Assembly: GCF_014201615.1 (NCBI RefSeq)
Contig: NZ_JACHEU010000001.1
Coordinates: 1,135,631-1,199,630 of the forward strand
From: Aquamicrobium lusatiense
GTDB taxonomy: Bacteria; Pseudomonadota; Alphaproteobacteria; Rhizobiales; Rhizobiaceae
Length of the DNA stretch: 64,000 bases
Direction: 5' to 3'
In this document: positions 44,919 to 54,562 of the stretch, piece after piece
Layout of the letters: the number at the start of each line of letters is the position of its first letter
Position numbering within the stretch: position 1 is the stretch's first letter
Program-made: the position numbers and the translations under genes
Notes under the pieces: generated by a model
The model's input: only the letters and a program-made list of their open reading frames with translations
Told to the model about the DNA's origin: nothing
Database searches by the model: none

Positions 44919-45914
44919 ATGACGGTTTTGGTGACGGGTGGTGCTGGCTACATCGGCAGCCATATGGTGTGGGAACTGCTGGATTCCGGCGAAAAGGTCG
45001 TCGTCGTCGACAATCTGTCGAAGGGTTTCGACTGGGCAGTGGCGCCCGAGGCTCTGCTGGTACAGGGCGACGTCGCCGATTCCGCGCTGGTTGGCGGCCT
45101 CATTCGCGAGCACGCCGTGGATTCCATCATTCACTTCGCCGGATCGATCGTGGTTCCGGAATCCGTGGCGGATCCGCTTGCTTATTACCAGAACAACACC
45201 TGCAAGACGCGCACCCTCATCGAAACCGCTGTGCAGGCGGGCGTCGGCAATTTCATCTTTTCCTCGACCGCTGCCGTCTATGGCGATGCTGGCATCGAGC
45301 CGGTCAGAGAAGAGGCGCGTCTCAACCCTGAATCGCCTTATGGCCGCTCCAAGCTGATGAGCGAATGGATGTTGCGTGACGCGGCTGCCGCGCATGATCT
45401 GCGGTTCACGGCACTGCGCTATTTCAACGTTGCCGGTGCCGACCCGCAGGGGCGCACGGGCCAGTCCACGCCGGGCGCCACGCATCTGATCAAGATTGCC
45501 TGCGAGACGGCGCTTGGCAAACGCCCCTTCATGCAGGTTTACGGTACGGATTACCCGACAGCCGACGGAACCTGCGTGCGGGACTATATTCATGTCAGCG
45601 ATCTGGCGCGGGCGCACCGGCTTGCCCTGCAACGGCTGCGGGCGGGCGGAGACAGCATCATCGCCAATTGCGGCTATGGTCACGGCTACTCGGTTCTGGA
45701 AGTCATCCAGGCGGTCAGGCGCGCTTTTGGAGGCGATTTCGAAGTGCGCAATGGCGATCGCCGTCCCGGCGACGCGGCCTCGGTTGTCGCCAACGCGGAT
45801 CTGGCGCGCAGCGAGCTTGGCTGGGCGCCGCAACATGACGACCTCGGGCAGATCGTTTCCGATGCGCTCTCCTGGGAACGCCGGCTTCAGACCATGAATT
45901 CGGTGCGCGGCTGA
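44919..45914 (+). CDS. galE: UDP-glucose 4-epimerase
   Basis: A 331-residue extended short-chain dehydrogenase: NAD motif VTGGAGYIGSHM at the N terminus, STAAVYGD, and the catalytic Tyr-x3-Lys in SPYGRSKLMSEW, then RYFNVAGADP and RDYIHVSDLARAH. It interconverts UDP-Glc and UDP-Gal, supplying galactose for the polysaccharide built by the neighbouring genes (exoB role in rhizobia). Cytoplasmic. Confidence 0.95.
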   Translation: MTVLVTGGAGYIGSHMVWELLDSGEKVVVVDNLSKGFDWAVAPEALLVQGDVADSALVGGLIREHAVDSIIHFAGSIVVPESVADPLAYYQNNTCKTRTLIETAVQAGVGNFIFSSTAAVYGDAGIEPVREEARLNPESPYGRSKLMSEWMLRDAAAAHDLRFTALRYFNVAGADPQGRTGQSTPGATHLIKIACETALGKRPFMQVYGTDYPTADGTCVRDYIHVSDLARAHRLALQRLRAGGDSIIANCGYGHGYSVLEVIQAVRRAFGGDFEVRNGDRRPGDAASVVANADLARSELGWAPQHDDLGQIVSDALSWERRLQTMNSVRG

Positions 45915-45963
45915 CGATATCGTTCCTGAAAAGGATGACGGGGCATCCGGTGCCTGAAACGCT

Positions 45964-45984
45964 GACTTAACGTGATTTTAAGTC
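45964..45984. promoter_or_regulatory. Perfect inverted repeat upstream of the Wzz-like gene
   Basis: GACTTAA (45964-45970), seven bases, TTAAGTC (45978-45984): a perfect 7-bp AT-rich inverted repeat 65 bases upstream of the Wzz-like start and 50 bases after galE. An AT-rich stem is a poor terminator, so a regulator site is more likely. Confidence 0.4.
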
Positions 45985-46048
45985 TGTTTGCGCATAGGTT
46001 GTTTACCATCCGGCAAATTGCCGTCATCGCTTTTCGGGGCTCGTGCGC

Positions 46049-47956
46049 ATGGCATCTCTTTCGGGCAACAGACCCGGCAGACAGATCGATTCCACCGTCG
46101 ATCTCTACGATCTGGGCCGGACGCTCCTGCGCAGGCGCTGGACGATACTCTTTTGCGTGGTGGCTGTTACCGGTCTGGCCTTTGCTGCGCTGAGCACGAT
46201 AGCGCCCCGCTACTCTGCCACGGCGCGCATTCTCATCGATCCGCGCGAGCAGCGCGTGGTGCAGAACGAAATCGTCCAGCAGGGGCTGGGCGGCGACATG
46301 GCGCTCGTTGACAGCCAGATCGAGGTGATCACTTCCGAGACCGTGCTTGGCCGCGTCGTGGAAAGCATGAATCTCGCTGACGATCCCCAGTTCGGCGGAC
46401 AGCCCGGTGGAGGGCGCACAGCTGCCGACATCGCGATGGAAGGGCTCGCCCGGGCAACCGAGGTGACGCGCCGCGACAACACCTATGTGATCGAGATCAG
46501 TGTCACCACCCGGGAGGCGGCCAAGTCCGCGCGCCTTGCCAATGCGATTGCGGCCGCCTATGTCGCCGACCAGATTTCGTCGGCCGCCAATTCCGCACGC
46601 GATATCAGCGCTGCCATCCGCAGCCGGCTTGCCGAGCTGCAGAAGCAGCTGAACGATGCCGAGGAAGGGATCGAAACCTTCAAGCGCGAGCACAACATCT
46701 CGCTTACCGAAGGCCAGACCCTCGGCGATCGCCGGCTGACCGATCTTTCCGCCCGGCAGTCGGAAGCGCTGTCACGCGTCAATGAAGCCAATTCCCGCCT
46801 TCAGGTGCTTGAAGAGAGCCTGCGCACCCGTGGGTATGTGGGCGCGACGGTTTCAGATGCCGGCAGTGCCATGGGGGCGCTGCGCACCCGTCTGGCGGAT
46901 GCAAGGCAGCGGCTGGCCGACCTTCAGAATGTTCTGGGCCCCCGTCATCCGCGCGTGACCGCCGCCATCCAGGAAGTGACGCAAGCCGAAACCGCCATTC
47001 GCGAAGAAAGCGGCAGGCTGGTGGCAAGCGCACGTGACGATCAGCGGATTGCAGTCGATGCGCTGAACAAGATCAACGCAGAACTTCAGAGCGCCACCAC
47101 TGCATCGTTCTCGACCAATCAGGATCTGATCAGGCTGCGCGAGCTTGAACGCGAGGCGCAGTCGATCAGGCTCGTCTATGAATCCTTCCTCGTACGCGCG
47201 CAGGAAACAGCGCAGCAGGAAGGCATTGCCGCGCGCACCGCCCGCGTGATCGCGGAAGCGGCAGTGCCCGCCGCTCCCTCCTTCCCGCCCCGCATGCCGC
47301 TTCTGATCGCCGCCGTGTTGATGGGGCTGTTCGCCGGCATACTGATGGCGATCCTGCTCGACTTCTTCGCGGGTCTTCTGGGCCGGCGCCCGAATAGCTC
47401 CTCACTGATGCCGAAACCCGGCGCGGAGGTGGAGCTCAACGGCCTCGTTCTGGTGACGACGCTGCATGATCCGGTCACGGCCCGTCAGGGTGCGCTGGAC
47501 CTTGCGCAGGGAGCCGCATCGCGTGGCCGGCGCACGATCTTCATCGATCTGGCGGAAGACGCCCCCAGAACGGTTCCCGGGCTGGCCGACATCGCACTCG
47601 GAGAAATTTCCGCTTTCGGTGCAGTGAAAGCCGATCAGGACAGTGGGCTCCATGTCCTCAACATCGGGCGTTCGCGCGCCGTCGAACGTCTTTCCCGTCG
47701 TGAGGTTTCCAACGTCATCGAAGCCGTCACAGCCGAGTATGACGACGTCGTGGTCAATATCGGTGAGCTCGAAACCGAGCATGGCCTGCCTGCCCGAACC
47801 GTTGCCGAACTGACCCGCAATGCGGCTCTTGTGGTCAATCCCGGACGCGTCGATGCACGCGAACAGCGCATGGTCGAGGCATTGTCAAATGATGGTGCAG
47901 TGACTGTCTCGCTGGTGGCGCGCGGTGAAGCCACCCGTCTCGACAAGGTGGCCTGA
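46049..47956 (+). CDS. Wzz/GumC-like polysaccharide chain-length protein with degenerate kinase domain
   Basis: About 635 residues: Wzz domain with first membrane helix (WTILFCVVAVTGLAFAAL, about 33-50), a long periplasmic coiled-coil part (LAELQKQLNDAEEGIETFKR) with the GNVR-type RLRELEREAQSIRLVYESFL, and a second helix (~415-440, LLIAAVLMGLFAGILMAIL). The cytoplasmic C-terminal ~180 residues follow the BY-kinase fold (RRTIFIDLAED; YDDVVVNIGELE) but have no Walker A: the P-loop position reads TTLHDPVTARQGALDLAQ. It probably controls polymer length and export without kinase activity. GTG 46043 is an alternative start. Confidence 0.88.
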   Translation: MASLSGNRPGRQIDSTVDLYDLGRTLLRRRWTILFCVVAVTGLAFAALSTIAPRYSATARILIDPREQRVVQNEIVQQGLGGDMALVDSQIEVITSETVLGRVVESMNLADDPQFGGQPGGGRTAADIAMEGLARATEVTRRDNTYVIEISVTTREAAKSARLANAIAAAYVADQISSAANSARDISAAIRSRLAELQKQLNDAEEGIETFKREHNISLTEGQTLGDRRLTDLSARQSEALSRVNEANSRLQVLEESLRTRGYVGATVSDAGSAMGALRTRLADARQRLADLQNVLGPRHPRVTAAIQEVTQAETAIREESGRLVASARDDQRIAVDALNKINAELQSATTASFSTNQDLIRLRELEREAQSIRLVYESFLVRAQETAQQEGIAARTARVIAEAAVPAAPSFPPRMPLLIAAVLMGLFAGILMAILLDFFAGLLGRRPNSSSLMPKPGAEVELNGLVLVTTLHDPVTARQGALDLAQGAASRGRRTIFIDLAEDAPRTVPGLADIALGEISAFGAVKADQDSGLHVLNIGRSRAVERLSRREVSNVIEAVTAEYDDVVVNIGELETEHGLPARTVAELTRNAALVVNPGRVDAREQRMVEALSNDGAVTVSLVARGEATRLDKVA

Positions 47957-48353
47957 GCCGGCCTCCCGGCTGATGCCGTTTGTGCCGTGAGATGGCGCGG
48001 CTGAAAAAGGCTTCAGCCAGAGTGCAGGGAAACCGGCTTCTCACCAGAAGTGTTTGCTGAGCCTTTCGATGTTCTCTTTGCTCCCAACGTCTCGTCCATG
48101 CGCTGATATTTCCGGCGTGCCTAACACTGAGATAAAACCGGCTTAATTCAGAAGGGGGAGGAATCCCGGTCCTTCATCGCCAATCACGGAGCGGATATGA
48201 GACAGAACTCCGGGACAGAGAAGCACCCTGTTTAAGCGGTGATCAAGGACATCCGACGGTTCAGCCGCAAGCAGTATTGAGCGGAGGAGAATATCCGCAT
48301 CAGGGGTGTCGCTGAAATTGCGCTCCGCGAAAGATGCGCGGGGAAATCGGGGA
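47957..48353. other. Gap between convergent Wzz-like and flippase genes
   Basis: About 400 bases. A minus-strand frame at 48143-48400 (85 codons) overlaps the flippase end and lacks a ribosome binding site, so it is not called. No clear hairpin with T-run was found on either strand. Confidence 0.45.
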
Positions 48354-49679
48354 TCAGGCTTTTTCCTGCGAATTGCTGCATCCGGTGCGTAAGATGGCAA
48401 AGCGTGTGAAGCCGGTATAGACCAGTGTTTGCAGGCCCCACGCTATAACGCGGGCGATGACGATGCCTTTTGCGCCCTGATCCTGCAAAAGCCACGTGCC
48501 GATGATGAAGGTCGCCGCCCAGCCGGCGGTGATGGTCAGGCCCGTCCACATATGGCCGGATGAGACGGGAACCTGTCCCAGCGGCAGGGCGCAGGCGATC
48601 ATTGCCGAGGCGAAGACCACGATCACGAAAACGGGCCAGTCGCGCGCGGGATCGAGCTTGAACACCAGCAGGAACCAGTCGCCGAACAGCATCATCACCG
48701 ACACGAAGCCGATGGCGATGACAAGGTTGGTGCCGATGCTCATCGCCAGTATGTTGAGGACGCGCCTACGGTTGCCCTCGCCGAAGCCGGTGGACAGCAT
48801 CGGGATCAGAACCTGCACCACGATCTGCGGGGCAAACAGCAGCAGCGTCTCGAGTTGCATGGCGATGAAATAGAGGCCGACCTGCTCCAGCCCGTCGGGC
48901 TTGTTGACCACGATGGTGGTGCAGATCCAGTTCACCGGCTCATACAGGATGCTCGCCAGCAAGGCCGGTATGGCGTAGCGCGTGATCATCCGCCATTGCG
49001 ACAGCGCCCCCCGGAAGGCGAGCGGGACGCCATGGGCTTTCAGCGCCCGCATCATCGTCGGCATGGTGATGAAGCAGCCGGCGAGATAGGCGCAGCCAAG
49101 CGCGATGAATGCGCCGGTCAGGCCATGCAGATAGAGGCCGGCCGGCACCGCCGCTATCATAAGCGCGCCCATGATGATGTTGAGGCGGGCGATCGCCCGG
49201 AATTCCTGAAGACCGCTCAGTATGGCTGTCTGGACGCTGTTCAGCGCGCTGACCACGATGATGGGAGCGATGACCCCCAGGTAGAAGCCGAGCTGCGGCT
49301 GCCTGAGCAGGCGGTTGGCGATATCGTCTGCGAGGCAGAAGATGACGAGTCCCAGAAGCGCGCTGGTCGCGGCGACCAGAATGAGGGCCATGCCGGCCAG
49401 CCGCCCGGCCGTTTCCGGATCGGTCGTGGCATAGGCGGCGACATTGCGGGTCGCCATCAGGCTGACGCCGGTGGCTGCCAGCATGCTTGCCGAAACCAGC
49501 GTACCGTAGGTGACGCCGAATTTGCCGACCGCTTCGATGCCGAACCAGTGCGAGATCAGAATGGTCGTGATCATCGGGGTCAGCCGCACGGCCACCGTGC
49601 CGAGTACGGACCAGACAAAGCCGAAGCTGAATCTGCGCAGATCGGCCGACTGGCTGATCAGTGTCCGTATTGGGCGCAT
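48354..49679 (-). CDS. Polysaccharide flippase of the Wzx/MATE-like type
   Basis: A 441-residue membrane protein with about 12-14 hydrophobic helices and the Polysacc_synt pattern (FGVTYGTLVSASMLAATGVS; SALNSVQTAILSGLQEFRAI). It would flip undecaprenyl-linked repeat units across the inner membrane. The ATG at 49679 is preferred to the TTG just before it; GGGGAAG lies 8 bases upstream. It is transcribed alone on the minus strand within the polysaccharide region. Confidence 0.88.
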   Translation of the reverse strand: MRPIRTLISQSADLRRFSFGFVWSVLGTVAVRLTPMITTILISHWFGIEAVGKFGVTYGTLVSASMLAATGVSLMATRNVAAYATTDPETAGRLAGMALILVAATSALLGLVIFCLADDIANRLLRQPQLGFYLGVIAPIIVVSALNSVQTAILSGLQEFRAIARLNIIMGALMIAAVPAGLYLHGLTGAFIALGCAYLAGCFITMPTMMRALKAHGVPLAFRGALSQWRMITRYAIPALLASILYEPVNWICTTIVVNKPDGLEQVGLYFIAMQLETLLLFAPQIVVQVLIPMLSTGFGEGNRRRVLNILAMSIGTNLVIAIGFVSVMMLFGDWFLLVFKLDPARDWPVFVIVVFASAMIACALPLGQVPVSSGHMWTGLTITAGWAATFIIGTWLLQDQGAKGIVIARVIAWGLQTLVYTGFTRFAILRTGCSNSQEKA

Positions 49680-49682
49680 CAA

Positions 49683-50035
49683 GATATCTTCCCCGTTTCA
49701 GGTCCCCGTGCCAGCTTTCTATCAGCAATTTATGAGGCAGCCGTTATCGGCTGCCTTATTGTCGGCAAAGACGGGTCGGGCCAGAGCGGGCTCATATCTG
49801 CCGCAGGCTCGCTACATGCGGGCAGCTTGCCCGTTCTGAGCAGATAAAGGTGGGTTGCGCCGCTCCTGAGCATTAAGCCGGCCTTAGCATTTGAAGCCCA
49901 TTACTATCGACCGGGGTCGGGAGCATTGGAACAGTCCGTTCATGGGCCGGTTCGATGCTTAAAAAAGGTATTGGAGCATGTTTTTGCGTGTCCAGGAGGG
50001 CGTGCGGGGCTCTGAGGGGCGGTGATAGTCTTGCT
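49683..50035. other. Divergent intergenic region, flippase / GINT1-like gene
   Basis: About 350 bases between two divergent genes. In-frame upstream extensions of the GINT1-like gene (from 49955) have no ribosome binding site. No conserved motif could be assigned; promoters for both genes are expected here. Confidence 0.4.
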
Positions 50036-51523
50036 ATGAGCACGATTGATGTCTTGGTGCCCGCACAGGCGGTATGTCGTATACATCTGGTGATCGCAGA
50101 ACGGCTTCGCGAGAAGGGTCACGATGTGGCGCTTGTCGGCGTGGACGCGCCGGGTGTGCCGGGCGTACTCGAGAACATATTGTTTCTGGAGCGCAGGATG
50201 CTTTGCATCCGCTCGCACAAGCTCATGGAGCGCATCCGCGATGTGCAGTTTCATCCGGCGCGACCCGAAGCAGCCCTGCGCGTCAACCTTTCGGGAAGCG
50301 GCGAACAATTCACATCCCCGGTGCTCACGCCTAAATTTGCCGGCTGCAATTCGATCGCCCAGGCGGCCAGGCTCCTGATGATGGGGCGCCTGCCGGACGT
50401 GGACATCGTGCTCGACGAGGGCCGGTCTGTCGCCCACGCCGCCCCGATGGTCGATAGCCGCCTTTCTGTCTTCCGCGGAATCAACGACGTGCTGGCGCGG
50501 GTGGCAACGCTGATGGTCGATACAGCGCATCGCTATGTTTCCGGCGAACGGCTGGGCTTCGTGCCGGCGGGCGCTCAGGCTGAACCATCTCCGACGAGTG
50601 CCGATATTGTCGGCTCCTACATCCTGTCGATGATGCCGAGGCAGGCGCGGGGCGCGTTCATGCGGCTCGGTTTCCACCTGCACCGCTGGAACGTCAGCTA
50701 CAGGTTCCACAAGGGCAGGCGTGTCGCCGACACCGGTCTTCTGGCCGGAGAGCCGTGGATAACCCTGCCCGACGATGGCAAGCGCTTCTATGCCGACCCG
50801 TTCCTCTTCGAATGGCAGGGGCGCTACTTCATCTTCGTGGAAGACTGCCCCCATGGCAGCGACAAGGCAGTGTTGTCGGTAGCCGAGATATTCGAGGATG
50901 GCACGGCGACCGTTCCCAGATGCGTCATCGACGAGCCCTATCACCTTTCCTATCCACAGGTGTTCGCCCATGACGGCGAGATCTGGATGCTGCCGGAGAG
51001 CGGATCCGGAAACAATCTGGTTCTCTATCGGGCCGAGCATTTTCCGAACCGGTGGGTGCGGCACTCCGTGTTGCTGCCCGACTGCGAGATTTTCGACGCC
51101 ACCTTGCTGAAGCACAGCGGGCGGCTGTGGCTCTTCGCAAGCCAGCGCGACGGCTATGGCAGCGCCTCGGATACGATGGCGGTGTTCCATTCCATCTCCC
51201 TGCATGGACCCTGGATCCCCCATGTCGCAAATCCGGTCAGGATAGATCGCGCCGCGGCCCGGCCCGGAGGGCATTTCGTTCAGGTGGACGACCGGATCGT
51301 TCTGCCGCTGCAGGACGGAACGCATGATTACGGCGGGGCGCTTGGTCTGGCCGATCTCGTGGAACTCGACGAAAGCAAGGTGCGCCTGACGCCGCCGGTG
51401 CCGGTTCTGTCTTCTGGCAAAAACCCCTATCCGCGGGTTCATACCCTCAACAGCACCGCTCATCTTGAGGCCATCGACTGCATTTCGCCGATGATGCGCA
51501 ACAGGCTGCGCAGGGCAGGGTGA
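50036..51523 (+). CDS. GINT1-like glycosyltransferase with N-terminal formyltransferase-like domain
   Basis: A 495-residue protein of two parts. The N-terminal ~190 residues (VLVPAQAVCRIHLVIAERLR) resemble the formyl-transferase-like region seen in bacterial relatives. From ~225 a five-bladed propeller region follows (KRFYADPFLFEWQGRYFIFV; PRCVIDEPYHLSYPQVF; GRLWLFASQRDGYG), matching the glucosamine inositolphosphorylceramide transferase 1 family. In bacteria its role is unproven, but it lies next to glycosyltransferases and may add or trim a sugar. The ATG at 50036 is the first in-frame start beside the fold. Its end overlaps the next gene. Confidence 0.78.
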   Translation: MSTIDVLVPAQAVCRIHLVIAERLREKGHDVALVGVDAPGVPGVLENILFLERRMLCIRSHKLMERIRDVQFHPARPEAALRVNLSGSGEQFTSPVLTPKFAGCNSIAQAARLLMMGRLPDVDIVLDEGRSVAHAAPMVDSRLSVFRGINDVLARVATLMVDTAHRYVSGERLGFVPAGAQAEPSPTSADIVGSYILSMMPRQARGAFMRLGFHLHRWNVSYRFHKGRRVADTGLLAGEPWITLPDDGKRFYADPFLFEWQGRYFIFVEDCPHGSDKAVLSVAEIFEDGTATVPRCVIDEPYHLSYPQVFAHDGEIWMLPESGSGNNLVLYRAEHFPNRWVRHSVLLPDCEIFDATLLKHSGRLWLFASQRDGYGSASDTMAVFHSISLHGPWIPHVANPVRIDRAAARPGGHFVQVDDRIVLPLQDGTHDYGGALGLADLVELDESKVRLTPPVPVLSSGKNPYPRVHTLNSTAHLEAIDCISPMMRNRLRRAG

Positions 51524-51525
51524 GC

Positions 51526-52641
51526 ATGCCCGCTGCGATCCGCGTCCTGTGCATCGTGCCGCGCGGCCTGAAAGGGCGCGGCGGCATCGAAACGCTGTTC
51601 TCGCATGTCGACGAGGAACTGCGGGCGCATCCTGAGCTGGGCCTCGAAATGGACTTTCTGGCATCACGCGGCGATGCGTCCGGCGCGGGCTGGGTGCTGC
51701 ACTTTCCTTTCGCCTTCCTGCGCTATGTGTGGATGGTGGCGACACGGCGCTACGACATCGTCCACCTCAATGCCGCGACCAATGCTTCGGCGTGGCGCAA
51801 ATGGATGATGCAGGGCGTGGCACGCCTGCTCGGTGTGGCGACTGTGGTGCATTTCCATGGTTCGGCCTTTCCGAAGCCGGGTGAAAAGCAGCCGGGGTGG
51901 GTGCCGGTTCTGAGGCAGGTTTTCGAGCGTGCGTCGGCCATCATCGTGCTCGGAAACTACTGGCGCGAATTCGTCGCCCGCTTCTATGGCATGCCCGTCG
52001 AACACTTTGATGTGGTCGCCAACGGCGTCGCCGATTTCGCCCCGGATGCGCCGCTGCCGCGCGAGGCGGGCACGCCCGTGCGGCTGCTGTTCGCCGGCAA
52101 TCTGACCGATGCGAAGGGGGCCGGCGCACTGCTGCAGGCGCTGTCGCTTTTGCCGGCCGACCTGCCCGGCTGGCATATGACCTTTGCAGGCACCGGCGAT
52201 GTGCAGGGCTTTCGTGATGAAGCCGCAAGGCTTGGTCTTTCGCAGCAGGCGGAATTCACCGGCTGGGTTGCGCGCGATGCGATCCTGCCGCTTTACCGGC
52301 AGGCTGACATCGTGGTTCTGCCCTCCCGCAACGAGGTGCTGCCCGTCTGCCTCCTGGAAGGCGCATGCGCGGGCGCAGCACTCGTTGCGACACCGGTGGG
52401 CTCCGTGCCGGACGTGCTGCATGAAGGCGAAAACGGCCTGCTGATCCGACCGGACGATCCGGGAAACATCGCCGAAGCGCTGGGGCTGCTGATTGCCGAT
52501 ACCGGGCGCAGGGAAGCGTTTCGCAATACATCGCGCGCGATCTACAAGGATCGTTTCGGGCTCGAATCGATGGTTGCCGCGCTGAAGAGCGTCTATTCCA
52601 AAGCTCTTGAAGGTCGCAAACAGCGATTTTCGGGTGTTTAA
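51526..52641 (+). CDS. Glycosyltransferase family 4
   Basis: A 371-residue GT-B enzyme: N-terminal Rossmann domain starting RVLCIVPRGLKGRGGIETLF, VVHFHGSAFPK, and the nucleotide-sugar domain with LLFAGNLTDAKGAGALLQAL, TFAGTGD and EVLPVCLLEGACAGAALVAT (the E-x7-E region). It transfers a sugar to a lipid-linked acceptor on the cytoplasmic face. A GTG at 51520 overlaps the previous stop (GTGA) and is the alternative start; both imply coupling with the GINT1-like gene. Confidence 0.92.
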   Translation: MPAAIRVLCIVPRGLKGRGGIETLFSHVDEELRAHPELGLEMDFLASRGDASGAGWVLHFPFAFLRYVWMVATRRYDIVHLNAATNASAWRKWMMQGVARLLGVATVVHFHGSAFPKPGEKQPGWVPVLRQVFERASAIIVLGNYWREFVARFYGMPVEHFDVVANGVADFAPDAPLPREAGTPVRLLFAGNLTDAKGAGALLQALSLLPADLPGWHMTFAGTGDVQGFRDEAARLGLSQQAEFTGWVARDAILPLYRQADIVVLPSRNEVLPVCLLEGACAGAALVATPVGSVPDVLHEGENGLLIRPDDPGNIAEALGLLIADTGRREAFRNTSRAIYKDRFGLESMVAALKSVYSKALEGRKQRFSGV

Positions 52642-52670
52642 CCCGGTTGTTCCGGTTCCGAATCGATCTC

Positions 52671-54551
52671 TCAGGCGAGCGTCGGGCGGAAGATGCGGAA
52701 GAACTGTTCGAGATTGGCGAGCGCCCACAGAACCTTTTCATGGTTCTGCACGCCGCCAATGTGCTCGGCCATCAGCCGGTCGATTTCGCGCGGTTCGCAG
52801 ACCTGCCGCACGGTTGAATCGCCGGACTGCAGAAGGTCGCGCATCTGGTCTGCCATGCCGGTGCGGAACCATTGTTCCACCGGCACGCGGAAGCCGACCT
52901 TCTTGCGGGTGACGATGGCCTCGGGCAGCATTCGCGCTGCCAGCACGCGCAGCACGCGCTTGCCCTTCGGAGCGCCGGTCAGGAACGCATCGGGGAAACG
53001 CGCGACGAGTTCTGCCAGCTTCACATCCATGAACGGCATGCGACCTTCTATGGAGCCGGCCATCATCATGCGGTCGCCGCGTTCCAGCAGATTGTCGGGC
53101 AGCCATGAGGTCTGGTCGAAATGCAGCATCCTCTTCAGGGGGCTGGCGGCGCCGGCAGCATCGAAGGGCAGGGGATCTGGCAGGCGCGAGGCAGGTGATC
53201 CGCGGTAGAGCGCTTCCGCCAGATCGGCATCGCCGCCGCCGAACCATGCCACCATGCGCGCCTGATAGTCGCGAATGCCGGCGACGCCCGCCACGGTCTT
53301 CACGCGCCTGAGCGAATAGGGCAGGGCGCGTGCGCCGGGGGCGATAATGGCATCATGCAGGAAGCCCGGCATCAGCCGCTGGTACATGGCAACCCATGGC
53401 TCGGCGCGATGCTTTGGGTATCCGCCCAAAAGCTCGTCGGCGCCCTCGCCGGTCAGCACCATCTTGACGCTGCGGCTGGCCATTCTGGACAAAAGCAGCA
53501 CCGGCAGGTCGGAAGGCTCGGCGACGGGCGCACCGCGCCGCAGCACCGCTTCCTCCCACACGGAGGTGAAGTCGTTCAGGCCGACGGAAAGTTCGTGATG
53601 ATCGGTGCCGAAGGCTTTGGCAACCTGCGCGGCATAGGGCAGTTCGGAAGAGCCCGGCACATCGAAGCCAACCGAGAAGGTGGAGACCGGCTTGCTCACA
53701 TGGCGGCTCATCAGCGCCACGATCATCGAGGAATCGAGCCCGCCCGACAGATAGGCGCCGAACGGCGCATCCGAACGCAGCCGCAGTTGCACCGCCTCGT
53801 CGAGCTGTGCGGAGAACAGGCGCAGCGCCTCGTCGAAGTCGGTGACGTCGGGCGTGCTTCGCGAAAACGGCGTGGTGAAATAGCGCGTGGTGGAAACCTT
53901 GTCGCCATCCAGCACCATGAAGGTGCCGGGCGGCACCTTGGCGATGCCCCTGAAAAAGGTGGCCGGCCCCGGCACATAGCGGTAGCTCAGATATTCGCGC
54001 AGCGAATCCCGGTCGAGCCGGTCATTGATGCCCGGAAACCTGCGCAGCGGCTCGATTTCCGAGGCGAAGGCATGCACGCCTTCGGCCCGGGCGACGAACA
54101 GCGGCTTCTTGCCGAACGGGTCGCGGGCCGCGATCAGGCGGCCGGTGTGGCTGTCCCAGAGCAGGAAGGCGAACATGCCGTTGAAGCGGGAAAAGCATTC
54201 CTCGCCCCACGCGCGCCACGCCTCGATCAGGACTTCCGTGTCGCCCTGCGTGGCGAAGCGATGGCCGCGCTCCATGAGTTCCGCGCGCAGCTCGATATAG
54301 TTGTAGATCTCGCCATTGTAGACGATCGTGTAGCGGCCATCATGCGAGTGCATCGGCTGCGGGCTGCCTTCGATGTCGACGATCGACAGGCGGCGGTGGC
54401 CGAGCCCGACCTGCCAGTCGCCATCGGGACTGCGGGCGGTAAACGTGCCGCGCCCGTCAGGTCCCCGGTGGGCCAGAAGGTCGGTGGCCGTGTTCAGTTC
54501 GGCATCGAGCGACAGGCGCGATCTGGCATGAAATCCGAAGATGCCACACAT
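52671..54551 (-). CDS. asnB: Asparagine synthetase B-like amidotransferase
   Basis: A 626-residue enzyme: N-terminal class-II glutaminase (MCGIFGF, nucleophile Cys2; LAHRGPDGRGTF) and C-terminal ATP-pyrophosphatase domain with YLSGGLDSSMI. It transfers glutamine ammonia to an acyl-adenylate. Copies inside polysaccharide clusters often amidate uronic acid residues instead of making free asparagine; the adjacent AlgD-like dehydrogenase would supply such a uronic acid (inference). Last gene of the minus-strand operon from 61760; converges with the GT4 gene 30 bases away. Confidence 0.92.
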   Translation of the reverse strand: MCGIFGFHARSRLSLDAELNTATDLLAHRGPDGRGTFTARSPDGDWQVGLGHRRLSIVDIEGSPQPMHSHDGRYTIVYNGEIYNYIELRAELMERGHRFATQGDTEVLIEAWRAWGEECFSRFNGMFAFLLWDSHTGRLIAARDPFGKKPLFVARAEGVHAFASEIEPLRRFPGINDRLDRDSLREYLSYRYVPGPATFFRGIAKVPPGTFMVLDGDKVSTTRYFTTPFSRSTPDVTDFDEALRLFSAQLDEAVQLRLRSDAPFGAYLSGGLDSSMIVALMSRHVSKPVSTFSVGFDVPGSSELPYAAQVAKAFGTDHHELSVGLNDFTSVWEEAVLRRGAPVAEPSDLPVLLLSRMASRSVKMVLTGEGADELLGGYPKHRAEPWVAMYQRLMPGFLHDAIIAPGARALPYSLRRVKTVAGVAGIRDYQARMVAWFGGGDADLAEALYRGSPASRLPDPLPFDAAGAASPLKRMLHFDQTSWLPDNLLERGDRMMMAGSIEGRMPFMDVKLAELVARFPDAFLTGAPKGKRVLRVLAARMLPEAIVTRKKVGFRVPVEQWFRTGMADQMRDLLQSGDSTVRQVCEPREIDRLMAEHIGGVQNHEKVLWALANLEQFFRIFRPTLA

Positions 54552-54562
54552 GGCGCGAGCCT

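Noticed and set aside
48143..48400. Possible 85-codon gene after the flippase
   Set aside because: No ribosome binding site, overlaps the flippase end, no recognisable fold.
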